From Streptomyces anulatus (GTDB lineage: Bacteria; Actinomycetota; Actinomycetes; Streptomycetales; Streptomycetaceae), in contig NZ_BMVK01000018.1 in the NCBI RefSeq assembly GCF_014650675.1, positions 123,714 to 187,713 on the forward strand: a stretch of DNA of 64,000 nt, written 5' to 3'. Numbering within the stretch: position 1 is the stretch's first letter; each line of letters opens with the position of its first letter. Of this stretch, positions 33,578 through 41,349 are shown in pieces. The notes beneath the pieces are model-generated. The model was not told where the DNA came from. It did no database searches and saw only the letters and a program-made list of their open reading frames with translations. Position numbers and translations under genes: made by a program.

Positions 33578-34939
33578 TCAGGACGCCGCCTTCGCCGCCC
33601 GGAAACCCGCCTCCAGGTCGGCCTTCAGGTCGTCCACGTTCTCCAGTCCCACCGACAGCCGCACCAGACCGGGCGTCGCGCCGGTGGCGAGCAGCTGCTC
33701 CTCGGTGAGCTGACTGTGCGTGGTGGAGGCCGGATGGATGATCAGGCTCCGTACGTCACCGATGTTGGCGAGGTGGCTGAACAGCCCGACGGCGTCCACG
33801 AATTGGCGGCCCGCCTCGGCCCCGTCCCGCAGTTCGAAGGCCAGCACGGCCCCGGCCCCGCGCGGCAGGTAGCGCTGCCCGGCCTCGTACCAGCGGTTCG
33901 ACTCCAGACCCGCGTAGTGCACGGTCTCCACCTCGTCGCGCCGCTCCAGCCAGCGGGCGAGCTCCAGCGCGTTGGAGGTGTGCCGCTCCAGCCGCAGGCT
34001 GAGCGTCTCGACGCCCTGGAGCAGCAGGAACGCCGAATGCGGCGAGAGGGCGGGACCCAGGTCGCGCAGCAGCTGCACCCGGAGCTTCACCGCGAACGCA
34101 CTCGGGCCCAGGTCGGGCCAGTAGCGCAGCCCGTGGTAGCTCGGGTCGGGATCGTGGAAGTCGGGGAAACGGTCGGCGTGGGCCCCGAAGTCGAACGTGC
34201 CGGCGTCCACGACCACGCCGCCGATCGTCGTGCCGTGCCCGCCGAGGAACTTGGTCGCCGAGTGGACCACGATGTCCGCGCCGTGCTCGATCGGCCGCAG
34301 CAGGAAGGGGGTGGGCACGGTGTTGTCGACGATGAGCGGCACCCCGGCCCCGTGCGCGGTGTCCGCGACGCCCCGGACGTCCAGCACGTCGCCGCGCGGA
34401 TTGCCGAGCGTCTCGGCGAAGAACGCCTTCGTGTTGGGCCGGACCGCGGCCCGCCAGGCCTCCAGGTCGTCCGGGTCCTCGACGAACGTCACCTCGATGC
34501 CGAACCGGGGAAGCGTGTGACGGAAGAGGTTGTAGGTGCCGCCGTACAGCGACGGGGAGGACACGATGTGGCCCCCGGCCCCGGCCAGCGTCAGGATCGC
34601 CAGCGTCTCGGCGGCCTGCCCCGAAGCCAGCGCGACGGCGGCGACCCCGCCTTCCAGCGCGGCGATGCGCTGCTCCAGGACGTCCTGGGTGGGGTTGTGG
34701 ATGCGGGTGTAGATGTTGCCCGGCTCGGCCAGCGAGAACACGTCGGCCGCGTGCTGCGTGTCGCGGAAGACGAAGGACGTCGACTGGTAGATCGGCACCG
34801 CGCGGGCGCCGGTCGTCGGGTCCGGGGCTGCGCCGGAATGGATCTGCTTGGTCTCGAACGACCAGGCGGCGCCGGGCTCCTGACGGTTCTGGTTCTCGGG
34901 GGTGTGGCCTGCGGTGACGGAGTCGAGGGGCTGGCTCAT
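33578..34939 (-). CDS. metY: O-acetylhomoserine sulfhydrylase MetY (PLP enzyme)
   Basis: A 453-residue PLP-dependent enzyme of the Cys/Met metabolism family. It joins O-acetylhomoserine and sulfide to homocysteine, the step after MetX. The PLP lysine is in VHSATKFLGGHGTTIGG. TRIHNPTQDVLEQRIAALEG and SVGLENVDDLKADLEAGFRA are typical family segments. The ATG at 34939 follows GCGAGGAAC. It lies upstream of metX on the same strand with a hairpin between them. No SAM riboswitch was seen ahead of it. Confidence 0.92.
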   Translation of the reverse strand: MSQPLDSVTAGHTPENQNRQEPGAAWSFETKQIHSGAAPDPTTGARAVPIYQSTSFVFRDTQHAADVFSLAEPGNIYTRIHNPTQDVLEQRIAALEGGVAAVALASGQAAETLAILTLAGAGGHIVSSPSLYGGTYNLFRHTLPRFGIEVTFVEDPDDLEAWRAAVRPNTKAFFAETLGNPRGDVLDVRGVADTAHGAGVPLIVDNTVPTPFLLRPIEHGADIVVHSATKFLGGHGTTIGGVVVDAGTFDFGAHADRFPDFHDPDPSYHGLRYWPDLGPSAFAVKLRVQLLRDLGPALSPHSAFLLLQGVETLSLRLERHTSNALELARWLERRDEVETVHYAGLESNRWYEAGQRYLPRGAGAVLAFELRDGAEAGRQFVDAVGLFSHLANIGDVRSLIIHPASTTHSQLTEEQLLATGATPGLVRLSVGLENVDDLKADLEAGFRAAKAAS

Positions 34940-35114
34940 GTGGTTCCTCGCACGGGGCGGTGACGGCTGAATACGGACCGTAGGCCGCATACCGCACCCT
35001 CGGAAGCGTGTCGCCCGCCCGGCCACGAACCCGCAACGGCGCGTCATGGCCCGCAACACTGCGGCAACGGAGAAGCCATACCCGGCCGCTCCGGAGCCGC
35101 CGCTCTCCGCCGCC

Positions 35115-35165
35115 TCCCCGCTCCGTCGCCGCCACATCCCATCGCTTCCCCGCTCCGTCGCCGCC
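35115..35165. repeat. 19-bp direct repeat upstream of metY
   Basis: TCCCCGCTCCGTCGCCGCC occurs exactly at 35115-35133 and 35147-35165, a 32-base period. It lies in the 271-base gap between metY and the thioesterase gene, whose other content shows no clear promoter or RNA element. Confidence 0.7.
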
Positions 35166-35210
35166 CCGGCCCGGCGGTGACGGTGACGGCGACGGGAGTA
35201 CGGAGACGGC

Positions 35211-35744
35211 TCAGCGGACCGCCGGGACCTCGGTGATGGAGCGACCCGCCCACGCGGGCGGCGGTTCGACGAGCGCGGCCAGCCGCTCCCGTACCGAATC
35301 CGGGAACGGGACGGTGCGGCCCGCCCGTTGGTCCACATGGAGCGCCAGCAGCTCGCTCGTCGCCACCGGGGCGGCCTCCGGCTCCGGCGCGGCGTCCGGT
35401 GCGCCGACCACGTACAGCTCGTGGCTGAAGCGCGCCTTCTTCGCGTCCACTCCCAACAGGCGTGTCCGGACGGCGAGATGGGCGCCCTCGGCCACGTCGA
35501 GGAGATAGCGCAAGTGCGACTCGACGGTGTAGAGCGAGCAGCCGGTGCTCTCCCGGTATCCGGCGTGCAGACCGGTCTCGATCATCATCGCGTCGGTGGC
35601 GTACCCGAAGACGAGGACGTAGAACGCCTCGCTCATATGGCCGTTGTAGTCGATCCACTCGGGTCGTACCGTCCGGTGGACCAGGGGGAGTTCCGTGGCG
35701 TCGTCGGTCACGGTCGTCTCCTCGGGGGCCGGGTGCTCGCTCAT
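35211..35744 (-). CDS. cdhB: Hotdog-fold thioesterase, probable betainyl-CoA thioesterase
   Basis: A 177-residue 4HBT-type hotdog thioesterase. The active-site segment is VRPEWIDYNGHMSEAFYVLVFGYA, where the Asp and GHM follow the 4-hydroxybenzoyl-CoA thioesterase pattern. It overlaps the carnitine dehydrogenase gene by four bases and follows BKACE and dehydrogenase. In the carnitine pathway described for Pseudomonas, such an enzyme (CdhB) releases glycine betaine from betainyl-CoA. The substrate call rests on that context. Confidence 0.8.
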   Translation of the reverse strand: MSEHPAPEETTVTDDATELPLVHRTVRPEWIDYNGHMSEAFYVLVFGYATDAMMIETGLHAGYRESTGCSLYTVESHLRYLLDVAEGAHLAVRTRLLGVDAKKARFSHELYVVGAPDAAPEPEAAPVATSELLALHVDQRAGRTVPFPDSVRERLAALVEPPPAWAGRSITEVPAVR

Positions 35745-36748
35745 CGGGCGACCTCCTCGGCGGTCCGGGGCAGGCGGCCCGTCGCCCGCAGGACGTCGAT
35801 GACGCCCCGGTCGCGTTCGGCTACCAGGTCGGCGATGCTCCGGCCGTCCGCCGCCTGCTCGCAGCCGGCCACCACCGCCTCGTACAGGGCGCGGTCCAGT
35901 TCGGGTGCTTCGAGCCGGGTCCAGGGCGACTTCAGCGACGGGCCGAAGTGGTCGAGCATATGGGCCATCCCGCCCTCGCCGCCCGCGAGCGCGAACGTGA
36001 GCATCGGGCCCATGACGGCCCAGCGGAGCCCCGGGCCCTCGGTGATCGACGCGTCGATCTCCGCCACCGTCGCCTCGCCGTTGGCGACCATGTGCAGGGC
36101 TTCCCGCCACAGGGCCTCCTGGAGCCGGTTGGCTATGAAGCCGGGCACCTCGCGGTCCATGGTGATCACGGACTTGCCCGCGACACCGTAGAAGCGCGAG
36201 GCCCAGTCGACCGCGGCGGGCGCGGTCCGTTCACCGCCGACGACCTCGACCAGGGGAATGAGGTAGGGCGGGTTGAAGGGATGCCCGACGACGAGCCGCC
36301 CGGGGTCGGCGGCCTCCGTCTGCATGTCCGTCATCGGATAGCCGGAGGTCGACGAGGCGATCACCGTGCCGGCGGGCGCGGCGGCGTCCAGCCGGGCCAG
36401 CAGATCGCGCTTCAGGTCCAGCTTCTCGGGGGCGCTCTCCTGGACGAACTGGGCGTCGGCCACGGCCTCTTCGAGAGTGGCGGTGACGGTCAGCCGGTCC
36501 TGCGACGCTCCGGGGGCCAGGCCGAGCTGCTCCAGCGCGGGCCAGGCCGCGGCGATGAGCCGACGCAGCCGGACGGCAGCGTCGGGGGCCGGGTCCCAGG
36601 CGGTGACGTCGTAGCCGCGGGCGAGGAAGTGGGCCGCCCAGCCTCCGCCGATCACCCCGGCCCCGACACACGCCACACGGCGTACGTCCTCCGGGGCGCA
36701 GGGAGCGGCGGGGCCGTCGGTCGCGGCGGCAGTGGGGGTGACAGTCAT
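35741..36748 (-). CDS. cdhA: L-carnitine 3-dehydrogenase (3-hydroxyacyl-CoA dehydrogenase fold)
   Basis: A 335-residue NAD-dependent dehydrogenase. The Rossmann motif is GAGVIGGGWAAHFLARGYDV. SSTSGYPMTDMQ and VGHPFNPPYLIPLVEVVGG are the substrate segments of the carnitine-dehydrogenase/3-hydroxyacyl-CoA dehydrogenase family; the C-terminal helical domain begins near PGFIANRLQEALWREALHM. At ~320-335 residues it fits the single-domain carnitine dehydrogenase rather than multifunctional FadB. It lies in one operon with BKACE upstream and the thioesterase downstream, which supports oxidation of L-carnitine to 3-dehydrocarnitine. Confidence 0.87.
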   Translation of the reverse strand: MTVTPTAAATDGPAAPCAPEDVRRVACVGAGVIGGGWAAHFLARGYDVTAWDPAPDAAVRLRRLIAAAWPALEQLGLAPGASQDRLTVTATLEEAVADAQFVQESAPEKLDLKRDLLARLDAAAPAGTVIASSTSGYPMTDMQTEAADPGRLVVGHPFNPPYLIPLVEVVGGERTAPAAVDWASRFYGVAGKSVITMDREVPGFIANRLQEALWREALHMVANGEATVAEIDASITEGPGLRWAVMGPMLTFALAGGEGGMAHMLDHFGPSLKSPWTRLEAPELDRALYEAVVAGCEQAADGRSIADLVAERDRGVIDVLRATGRLPRTAEEVAR

Positions 36749-36833
36749 GGGCGACTCTCCAGAAAGATGGGGGGGAGGGGGCGGCGGAGGCGGAGGCGGA
36801 GGGCGAACGGGGAGGTGAGGGAGGCGTGCGGGG

Positions 36834-37727
36834 TCAGGCGCGCGGGCGCAGGCCGAGCTTCGCGCGTGCCTCGTCGGGCGTGGCGACCCGGGAGCCCAGG
36901 GATTCGGTGATCCGCACGGCGCGCTCCACCAACTGGCCGTTGGTGGCCTTGACGCCCTTGCCCAGATAGAGGTTGTCCTCCAGGCCGACCCGGACGTGTC
37001 CGCCGAGCAGGATCGACTGGGCGACCCAGGGCATCTGCATCCGGCCGAGCGCGAAGCTCGCCCACTGGGCGCCCTGCGGAAGCATGTTGACCATCGCCTG
37101 GAGCACGCCCGGGTCGGCGGGCGCGCCCCACGGAATGCCCATGCAGAGCTGGAAGACCGTGGGGTCGTCGAGCAGCCCCTCGGCGAGGAGCTGCTTGGCG
37201 AACCACAGCTGTCCGGTGTCGAAGATCTCCAGCTCGGGGCGGACCCCGAGCTCCTGGATGCGCTTCGCGCCGGTGCGCAGCATGTCGGGGGTCGAGACGT
37301 AGAGGTTGCTGCCGTCGCCGAAGTTGAGTGAACCGCAGTCGAGGGTGCAGATGTCCGGCAGCAGCTCCTCCACGTGCGGCAGCCGTTCGAGACCGCTGAC
37401 CAGATCGGTGCCGGGCAGCTGACGGAGCGGGGCCTCCGGGTCGATGACGAGGTCCCCGCCCATCCCGGCGGTCAGGTTGATGACCACATCGGTGCCGGTC
37501 TCCCGGATCCGCTCGACGACCTCCCGGTAGAGCCGCGGATCGCGGGAGGGCGCGCCGGTCTCCGGCTCGCGGACGTGGATGTGGACCACGGCGGCCCCGG
37601 CCCCGGCGGCCTCCACGGCGGAGGCGGCGATCTGCTCGGGCGTCACCGGGACATGGGGGCTGCGGCCGACGGTGTCGCCGGCTCCGGTGAGGGCGCAGGT
37701 GATGATGACGTCCTGGTTCACGGGCAT
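36834..37727 (-). CDS. cdhC: Beta-keto acid cleavage enzyme (BKACE, DUF849), probable 3-dehydrocarnitine cleavage
   Basis: A 297-residue TIM-barrel zinc enzyme of the BKACE family. AVVHIHVREPETG carries the HxH zinc ligands, NLTAGMGG and the later VRVGLEDNLYLGKG carry substrate and metal residues (Glu in LEDN). BKACE enzymes transfer acetyl-CoA onto a beta-keto acid, here giving betainyl-CoA and acetoacetate from dehydrocarnitine. First gene of the operon with the dehydrogenase and thioesterase. Specificity is inferred from those neighbours. Confidence 0.85.
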   Translation of the reverse strand: MPVNQDVIITCALTGAGDTVGRSPHVPVTPEQIAASAVEAAGAGAAVVHIHVREPETGAPSRDPRLYREVVERIRETGTDVVINLTAGMGGDLVIDPEAPLRQLPGTDLVSGLERLPHVEELLPDICTLDCGSLNFGDGSNLYVSTPDMLRTGAKRIQELGVRPELEIFDTGQLWFAKQLLAEGLLDDPTVFQLCMGIPWGAPADPGVLQAMVNMLPQGAQWASFALGRMQMPWVAQSILLGGHVRVGLEDNLYLGKGVKATNGQLVERAVRITESLGSRVATPDEARAKLGLRPRA

Positions 37728-37745
37728 GCGGGAACGTCTCCTCTC

Positions 37746-37772
37746 GGGGAGTTCGGGGAGTTCGGGGAGTTC
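37746..37772. repeat. 9-bp tandem repeat ahead of the BKACE gene
   Basis: GGGGAGTTC repeats three times exactly from 37746 to 37772 with degenerate copies up to about 37790, immediately upstream of the BKACE start on the minus strand. On the transcript this reads GAACTCCCC repeated and lies in the 5' leader, where copy-number change could alter expression. Confidence 0.7.
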
Positions 37773-37839
37773 GGGGGAGTACGGGAAGTTCGCGTTCGGG
37801 GGTTGGGGGTACAGGGGGTGTACGGGGCGGGCGCGGCCG

Positions 37840-38733
37840 TCAGCCGGACACGGGCGCCGTCAGGCAGGCGTCCACGTGGGCGATGAGCGCGTCGTGCATG
37901 GCCGGTGCGCCGGTGCCCGGGAGGCCGGGCTCGGTGGCCAGGACCTGGGAGGCCAGTCCGTCGATCAGCGCGGTGAGGGCGAGGGCCGCGCCGTCCGCGT
38001 CGACCGGACGGAACACGCCTTGTCCGACGCCGCGACGGATCACGTCGGCGACCGTGCCCCGCCACTGGCGGTAGTACTCCACGTGGAGCCGTCCGACCGT
38101 GGTGGACCGGGCGGCCTCGGCCCACAGGTCGAGCCAGACGCACCACTGCCGCCGTTGCTGTTCGGTGCGGGGCGTCTGGAGCTCGATCAGCAGACGCAGT
38201 TCGTCCCCGGCGTGACGGGTACCGGCCGTGGCCTCGGCACGGCGACGGGTGTCCTCGTCCATGCACCAGCGGACCGCCGCCTCCAGCAGTTCGTCACGGC
38301 CGGGGAAGTGGTAGTGGATCGCCGCCGTGCTGGTGTGGCAGGCGGCGGCGATGTCCGCGACCCGGACGGCGTGGAAGCCGCGTTCGGCGATGAGCCGGAC
38401 GGTCTCCCGCACGATCTGCAAGGGTCTGCCGCCCTCCGGTGAGGGCGAAGGAGAGCGAGAGGGCGACGGGGAGCGGACGTTCGACGGTGTCGCCGCCGCA
38501 CCCGCTGTCACCTCGCCCGCCGCGCCGGCCGTCGTGCCGATCAGCCGGCCGACGTCCACGCCGCCGATGTCCGCGATCCGGGCCAGCTCGGCGGCGGTGA
38601 AGCGCCGTGTGCCGTTCAGGGAGCGTGACAGCTTCGACGGATCGATGACGATCCGCCGCGCGAACTCGCGCGCGCTGACACCCGTCGCGTCGATCACCTG
38701 CCGGACCCGTGCGGCCACCTCGTCCTGCTGCAT
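37840..38733 (-). CDS. Regulator fusing an XRE-type HTH to a TetR domain
   Basis: A 297-residue protein with two DNA-binding modules. Residues ~1-65 form an XRE/Cro-type helix-turn-helix (SAREFARRIVIDPSKLSRSL). A ~35-residue Ser/Pro linker of SPSPSRSPSP type follows. Residues ~100-297 form a complete TetR regulator (ERGFHAVRVADIAAACHTST as its HTH, then a helical ligand domain). It stands directly upstream of the carnitine operon on the same strand and is its likely regulator. A 21-bp inverted repeat lies just ahead of its start. Confidence 0.85.
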   Translation of the reverse strand: MQQDEVAARVRQVIDATGVSAREFARRIVIDPSKLSRSLNGTRRFTAAELARIADIGGVDVGRLIGTTAGAAGEVTAGAAATPSNVRSPSPSRSPSPSPEGGRPLQIVRETVRLIAERGFHAVRVADIAAACHTSTAAIHYHFPGRDELLEAAVRWCMDEDTRRRAEATAGTRHAGDELRLLIELQTPRTEQQRRQWCVWLDLWAEAARSTTVGRLHVEYYRQWRGTVADVIRRGVGQGVFRPVDADGAALALTALIDGLASQVLATEPGLPGTGAPAMHDALIAHVDACLTAPVSG

Positions 38734-38752
38734 GGTCAGCCACCGTAGCCAT

Positions 38753-38773
38753 GTGTTGAGAAAACCTCAACAC
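38753..38773. promoter_or_regulatory. Inverted repeat ahead of the XRE-TetR gene
   Basis: GTGTTGAG at 38753-38760 and CTCAACAC at 38766-38773 pair exactly around AAAAC, 20 bases upstream of the regulator's start. This is the usual place and size of an autoregulatory operator. Which of the two DNA-binding domains would use it is unknown. Confidence 0.6.
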
Positions 38774-38795
38774 GGTCGGACGTGGCCCTTTAACA

Positions 38796-38849
38796 AGAAG
38801 GGCGTTGCGGTTCTGACTGATGCATCAGTCAGAACCGCAACGCCCTTCT
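38796..38849. terminator. 54-bp perfect palindrome, probable terminator of the sigma factor gene
   Basis: Every base from 38796 to 38849 pairs with its mirror position (27 + 27, centre TG|CA; outer arms AGAAGGGCGTTGCGG and its complement). It lies 40 bases past the stop of the minus-strand sigma factor gene and is followed on that strand by TTGTTAAA, so it can act as a terminator. It could also form a cruciform. With no spacer at the centre it is far more regular than usual actinobacterial terminators. Confidence 0.65.
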
Positions 38850-38889
38850 CGCCCGCTGTCCGCCCGCCCGGCGGAGTGGCTCGGGATGC

Positions 38890-39780
38890 TCACTCCTGGA
38901 CGAGCATCCCGTTCCGCAGCTTGCCCAGCATCCGGCTCAGCAGCCGGGACACGTGCATCTGCGATATCCCGAGCTCCGCGCCGATCTGCGCCTGGGTCAT
39001 CTCCTGGCCGAAGCGCATGTCGATGATCCGGCGCTCCCGCTCGTCCAGTTCGCCCAGCAGGGGCGCGAGGGCGTGGAGATTCTCCACGGTCTCCATGGCG
39101 GGGTCCGGTCCGCCCAGCACATCGGCGAAGGTCCGCCCGGCGGCCTGGCGGGGCCCGGTGTCCGCGGTGTCGGTCGGCATGTCCAGGGAACCCGCCGTGT
39201 AGCCGTTGGAGGCGACGATCCCCTCCGTGACCTCGGTCTCCTCGATCCCCAGGTCCTTCGCCAGCTCCTGCACCGTGGGGTCCCGGTCGAGGTCGCCCGC
39301 CAGGGACTCCTTCGCCTTGGCGAGGTCGACCCGCAGCTCCTGGAGACGCCGCGGCACGTGCACCGCCCAGCTCGTGTCACGGAAGAACCGCTTGATCTCC
39401 CCGACGATGTACGGCACCGCGAACGAGGTGAACTCGACCTCCCGCGACAGGTCGAAGCGGTCGATCGCCTTGATGAGCCCGATGGTGCCGACCTGGATGA
39501 TGTCCTCCATGTCGCCACTGCCCCGGTTGCGGAAGCGGTTGGCGGCGAAGCGGACGAGGGACAGGTTCATCTCGATCAGGGTGTTGCGCGCGTACTGGTA
39601 CTCGGGCGTGCCCTCCTCCAGGACCTGGAGGCGGTCGAAGAAGAGGCGCGAGAGCCGACGCGCGTCCATCGGGGCGACCTTCCCGGCATCCTCGATCCAC
39701 GGAAGTTCCTCGGTGGTGCCCGCCTTCTCCGTACCGGCCGTCTTCGCGGTCCGTGCGGTCTGTGCGGTCTGCGCGTTCAT
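38890..39780 (-). CDS. SigB/SigF-family alternative sigma factor
   Basis: A 296-residue sigma-70 family factor of the SigB/F/G group. Region 2 includes NLSLVRFAANRFRNRGSGDM and DIIQVGTIGLIKAIDRFD; region 3 has SWAVHVPRRLQELR; region 4 has ELDERERRIIDMRFGQEMTQ and AELGISQMHVSRLLSRML. The N-terminal ~25 residues are Thr/Ala/Lys-rich and vary between members. These factors control general stress or development and are normally held by an RsbW-type anti-sigma; none is adjacent here. Confidence 0.92.
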   Translation of the reverse strand: MNAQTAQTARTAKTAGTEKAGTTEELPWIEDAGKVAPMDARRLSRLFFDRLQVLEEGTPEYQYARNTLIEMNLSLVRFAANRFRNRGSGDMEDIIQVGTIGLIKAIDRFDLSREVEFTSFAVPYIVGEIKRFFRDTSWAVHVPRRLQELRVDLAKAKESLAGDLDRDPTVQELAKDLGIEETEVTEGIVASNGYTAGSLDMPTDTADTGPRQAAGRTFADVLGGPDPAMETVENLHALAPLLGELDERERRIIDMRFGQEMTQAQIGAELGISQMHVSRLLSRMLGKLRNGMLVQE

Positions 39781-40396
39781 GTCGCTTCACGCTCCCTGGT
39801 TCGTAGGCCCTGAGGTCTGTTCGCCTTCCCAGGGGTACGGCTCTCATGCGTCGAGGAGGGAGTTGATCCGGCCATCCGGTGTGAGTTGGCCGGAAATAGG
39901 CGTGGTTCGGCTCTGAAGCGCCGTCACCGCGAAGCGAGAGGCGCGAGGCGAAGGGCGCGAGCAATGAATGCGCAAACAACCGCCCCACCGGTACGGGGGA
40001 GCCCGGTGGGGCGGTCGCCACCAGAGTGCCACAGCCGGGCGGCCGTTGGGACCGGACCGGCGCGTATTGGCCTACGGATGAGTCGATTTCGCCGCTCGGC
40101 GGCTCGGGCGTACGCCGGGGCATCGGGGCGCCGTAGGGAGACGGGTTCCCTCGGCCGGGTCGCGACCCGACGGTGCTGGGCCGGTGTCCCGATGGCGGAG
40201 GCCCGGCGGCCGGCATCCCGGGGGCGCGGGGCAGGACGGACCGCGTCCCGATGATTGCGGCGTCGTGAACAGATTCGCCTCGCGGAATACCTGCCGTACC
40301 CACCGGCTTTTCCTGCCTGGCGGGTGCGCCGCGCCGAACCCCCGGGCACCCGCCGCCGAGAACCGCGCGATGGACGGAACGAGAACGAGGAAGACC
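39781..40396. other. 616-base gap between divergent sigma factor and acetyltransferase genes
   Basis: No protein-coding frame here shows convincing codon use. The one structured element is a hairpin at 39980-40014: CCGCCCCACCGG and CCGGTGGGGCGG pair over 12 bases around an 11-base loop. On the minus strand it is followed by GTTGTTTGCG, so it would end a leftward transcript, yet no leftward gene ends there. An unannotated small RNA from about 40050 leftwards would explain it. That is inference. Confidence 0.4.
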
Positions 40397-41158
40397 ATGA
40401 CCCAGAACCACCCCCGGCCCCGGACCGACGCCCCTTCCCCGCTCCACCCGCTGGACAACCCCGCCCGGTCCTCGCTCACCGGTCCGCACGCCCACTTCGC
40501 CGAGAGGCGCGGGCGAATCCTGCGCTATCCCGCCGATGTCACACCCTGGCTCGCGCTCCCCGACGTCCCGGACGCCCAGGACTGGGCCGACGTCGCGGCG
40601 CTCGTCGGACCGGGCGGCTCCGTCGCCCTGGCCGCGTTCCAGGAGTCGCCGCCGCAGGACTGGGAGATCGCCTTCCGGGCCGAGGGCGTCCAGCTGGTCG
40701 ACGCGTCGGTGGACGCCGCGCCCGATCCGGAGGCGGTCCCGCTGGGCCCCCGGGACGTGCCGGAGATGCTGGACCTGGTGGCGCGCACCCGCCCCGGCCC
40801 CTTCCTGCCGCGCACGGTCGAACTGGGCACGTACCTGGGCATCCGTAGGGGCGGCGCGTTGGTGGCGATGGCGGGGGAACGGCTGCACCCGCCCGGCTGG
40901 ACCGAGATCAGCGGCGTCTGCACGGACGAGTCCGTACGGGGGCAGGGGCTGGCGAGCCGACTGGTCCTGGCGGTCGCGCACGGTATCCGGGAGCGCGGCG
41001 AGACGCCGTTCCTGCATGCCTCCGCCTCCAACACCGGGGCCGTCCGGCTCTACGAGTCCCTCGGCTTCCGGCTCCGCCGGCGTACGGAATTCCTCTCCGC
41101 CATCGTCCCCGCCACCCTCCCGTCGGCCGACGGGACCCGCAGGCCCTCGCTGCGCTGA
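40397..41158 (+). CDS. GNAT family N-acetyltransferase (FR47-like)
   Basis: A 253-residue protein. The C-terminal GNAT domain holds the acetyl-CoA loop in VCTDESVRGQGLASRLVLAV (Q/RxxGxG/A pattern) and the final NTGAVRLYESLGFRLRRRTE typical of FR47-type members. The N-terminal ~110 residues form a second, degenerate GNAT-like half. CGAGGAAG precedes the ATG at 40397. Substrate unknown; it stands alone between sigma factor and phosphatase genes. Confidence 0.87.
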   Translation: MTQNHPRPRTDAPSPLHPLDNPARSSLTGPHAHFAERRGRILRYPADVTPWLALPDVPDAQDWADVAALVGPGGSVALAAFQESPPQDWEIAFRAEGVQLVDASVDAAPDPEAVPLGPRDVPEMLDLVARTRPGPFLPRTVELGTYLGIRRGGALVAMAGERLHPPGWTEISGVCTDESVRGQGLASRLVLAVAHGIRERGETPFLHASASNTGAVRLYESLGFRLRRRTEFLSAIVPATLPSADGTRRPSLR

Positions 41159-41349
41159 CCGATCCGGCGTACCGGGACCTGGGGCACTCCCGGTACGGGA
41201 CCTGGGCCCCGGGCCGGAAGTCCCGGGCGGGACCTTTGGCGGCCGCCCCGGGCCCTATGCCCTCCTGCGCGGACGCCCGCCACCCGGTCCACTGGAAGGG
41301 ACCGTCCGAAACTGCGGGCGGCACCGAGAGACCAGCGGGAGGACAGGCC

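Noticed and set aside
34940..35210. SAM riboswitch ahead of metY
   Set aside because: I looked for the conserved core of SAM-I, SAM-II and SAM-IV types on the minus strand and found none; only a 19-bp direct repeat is present.
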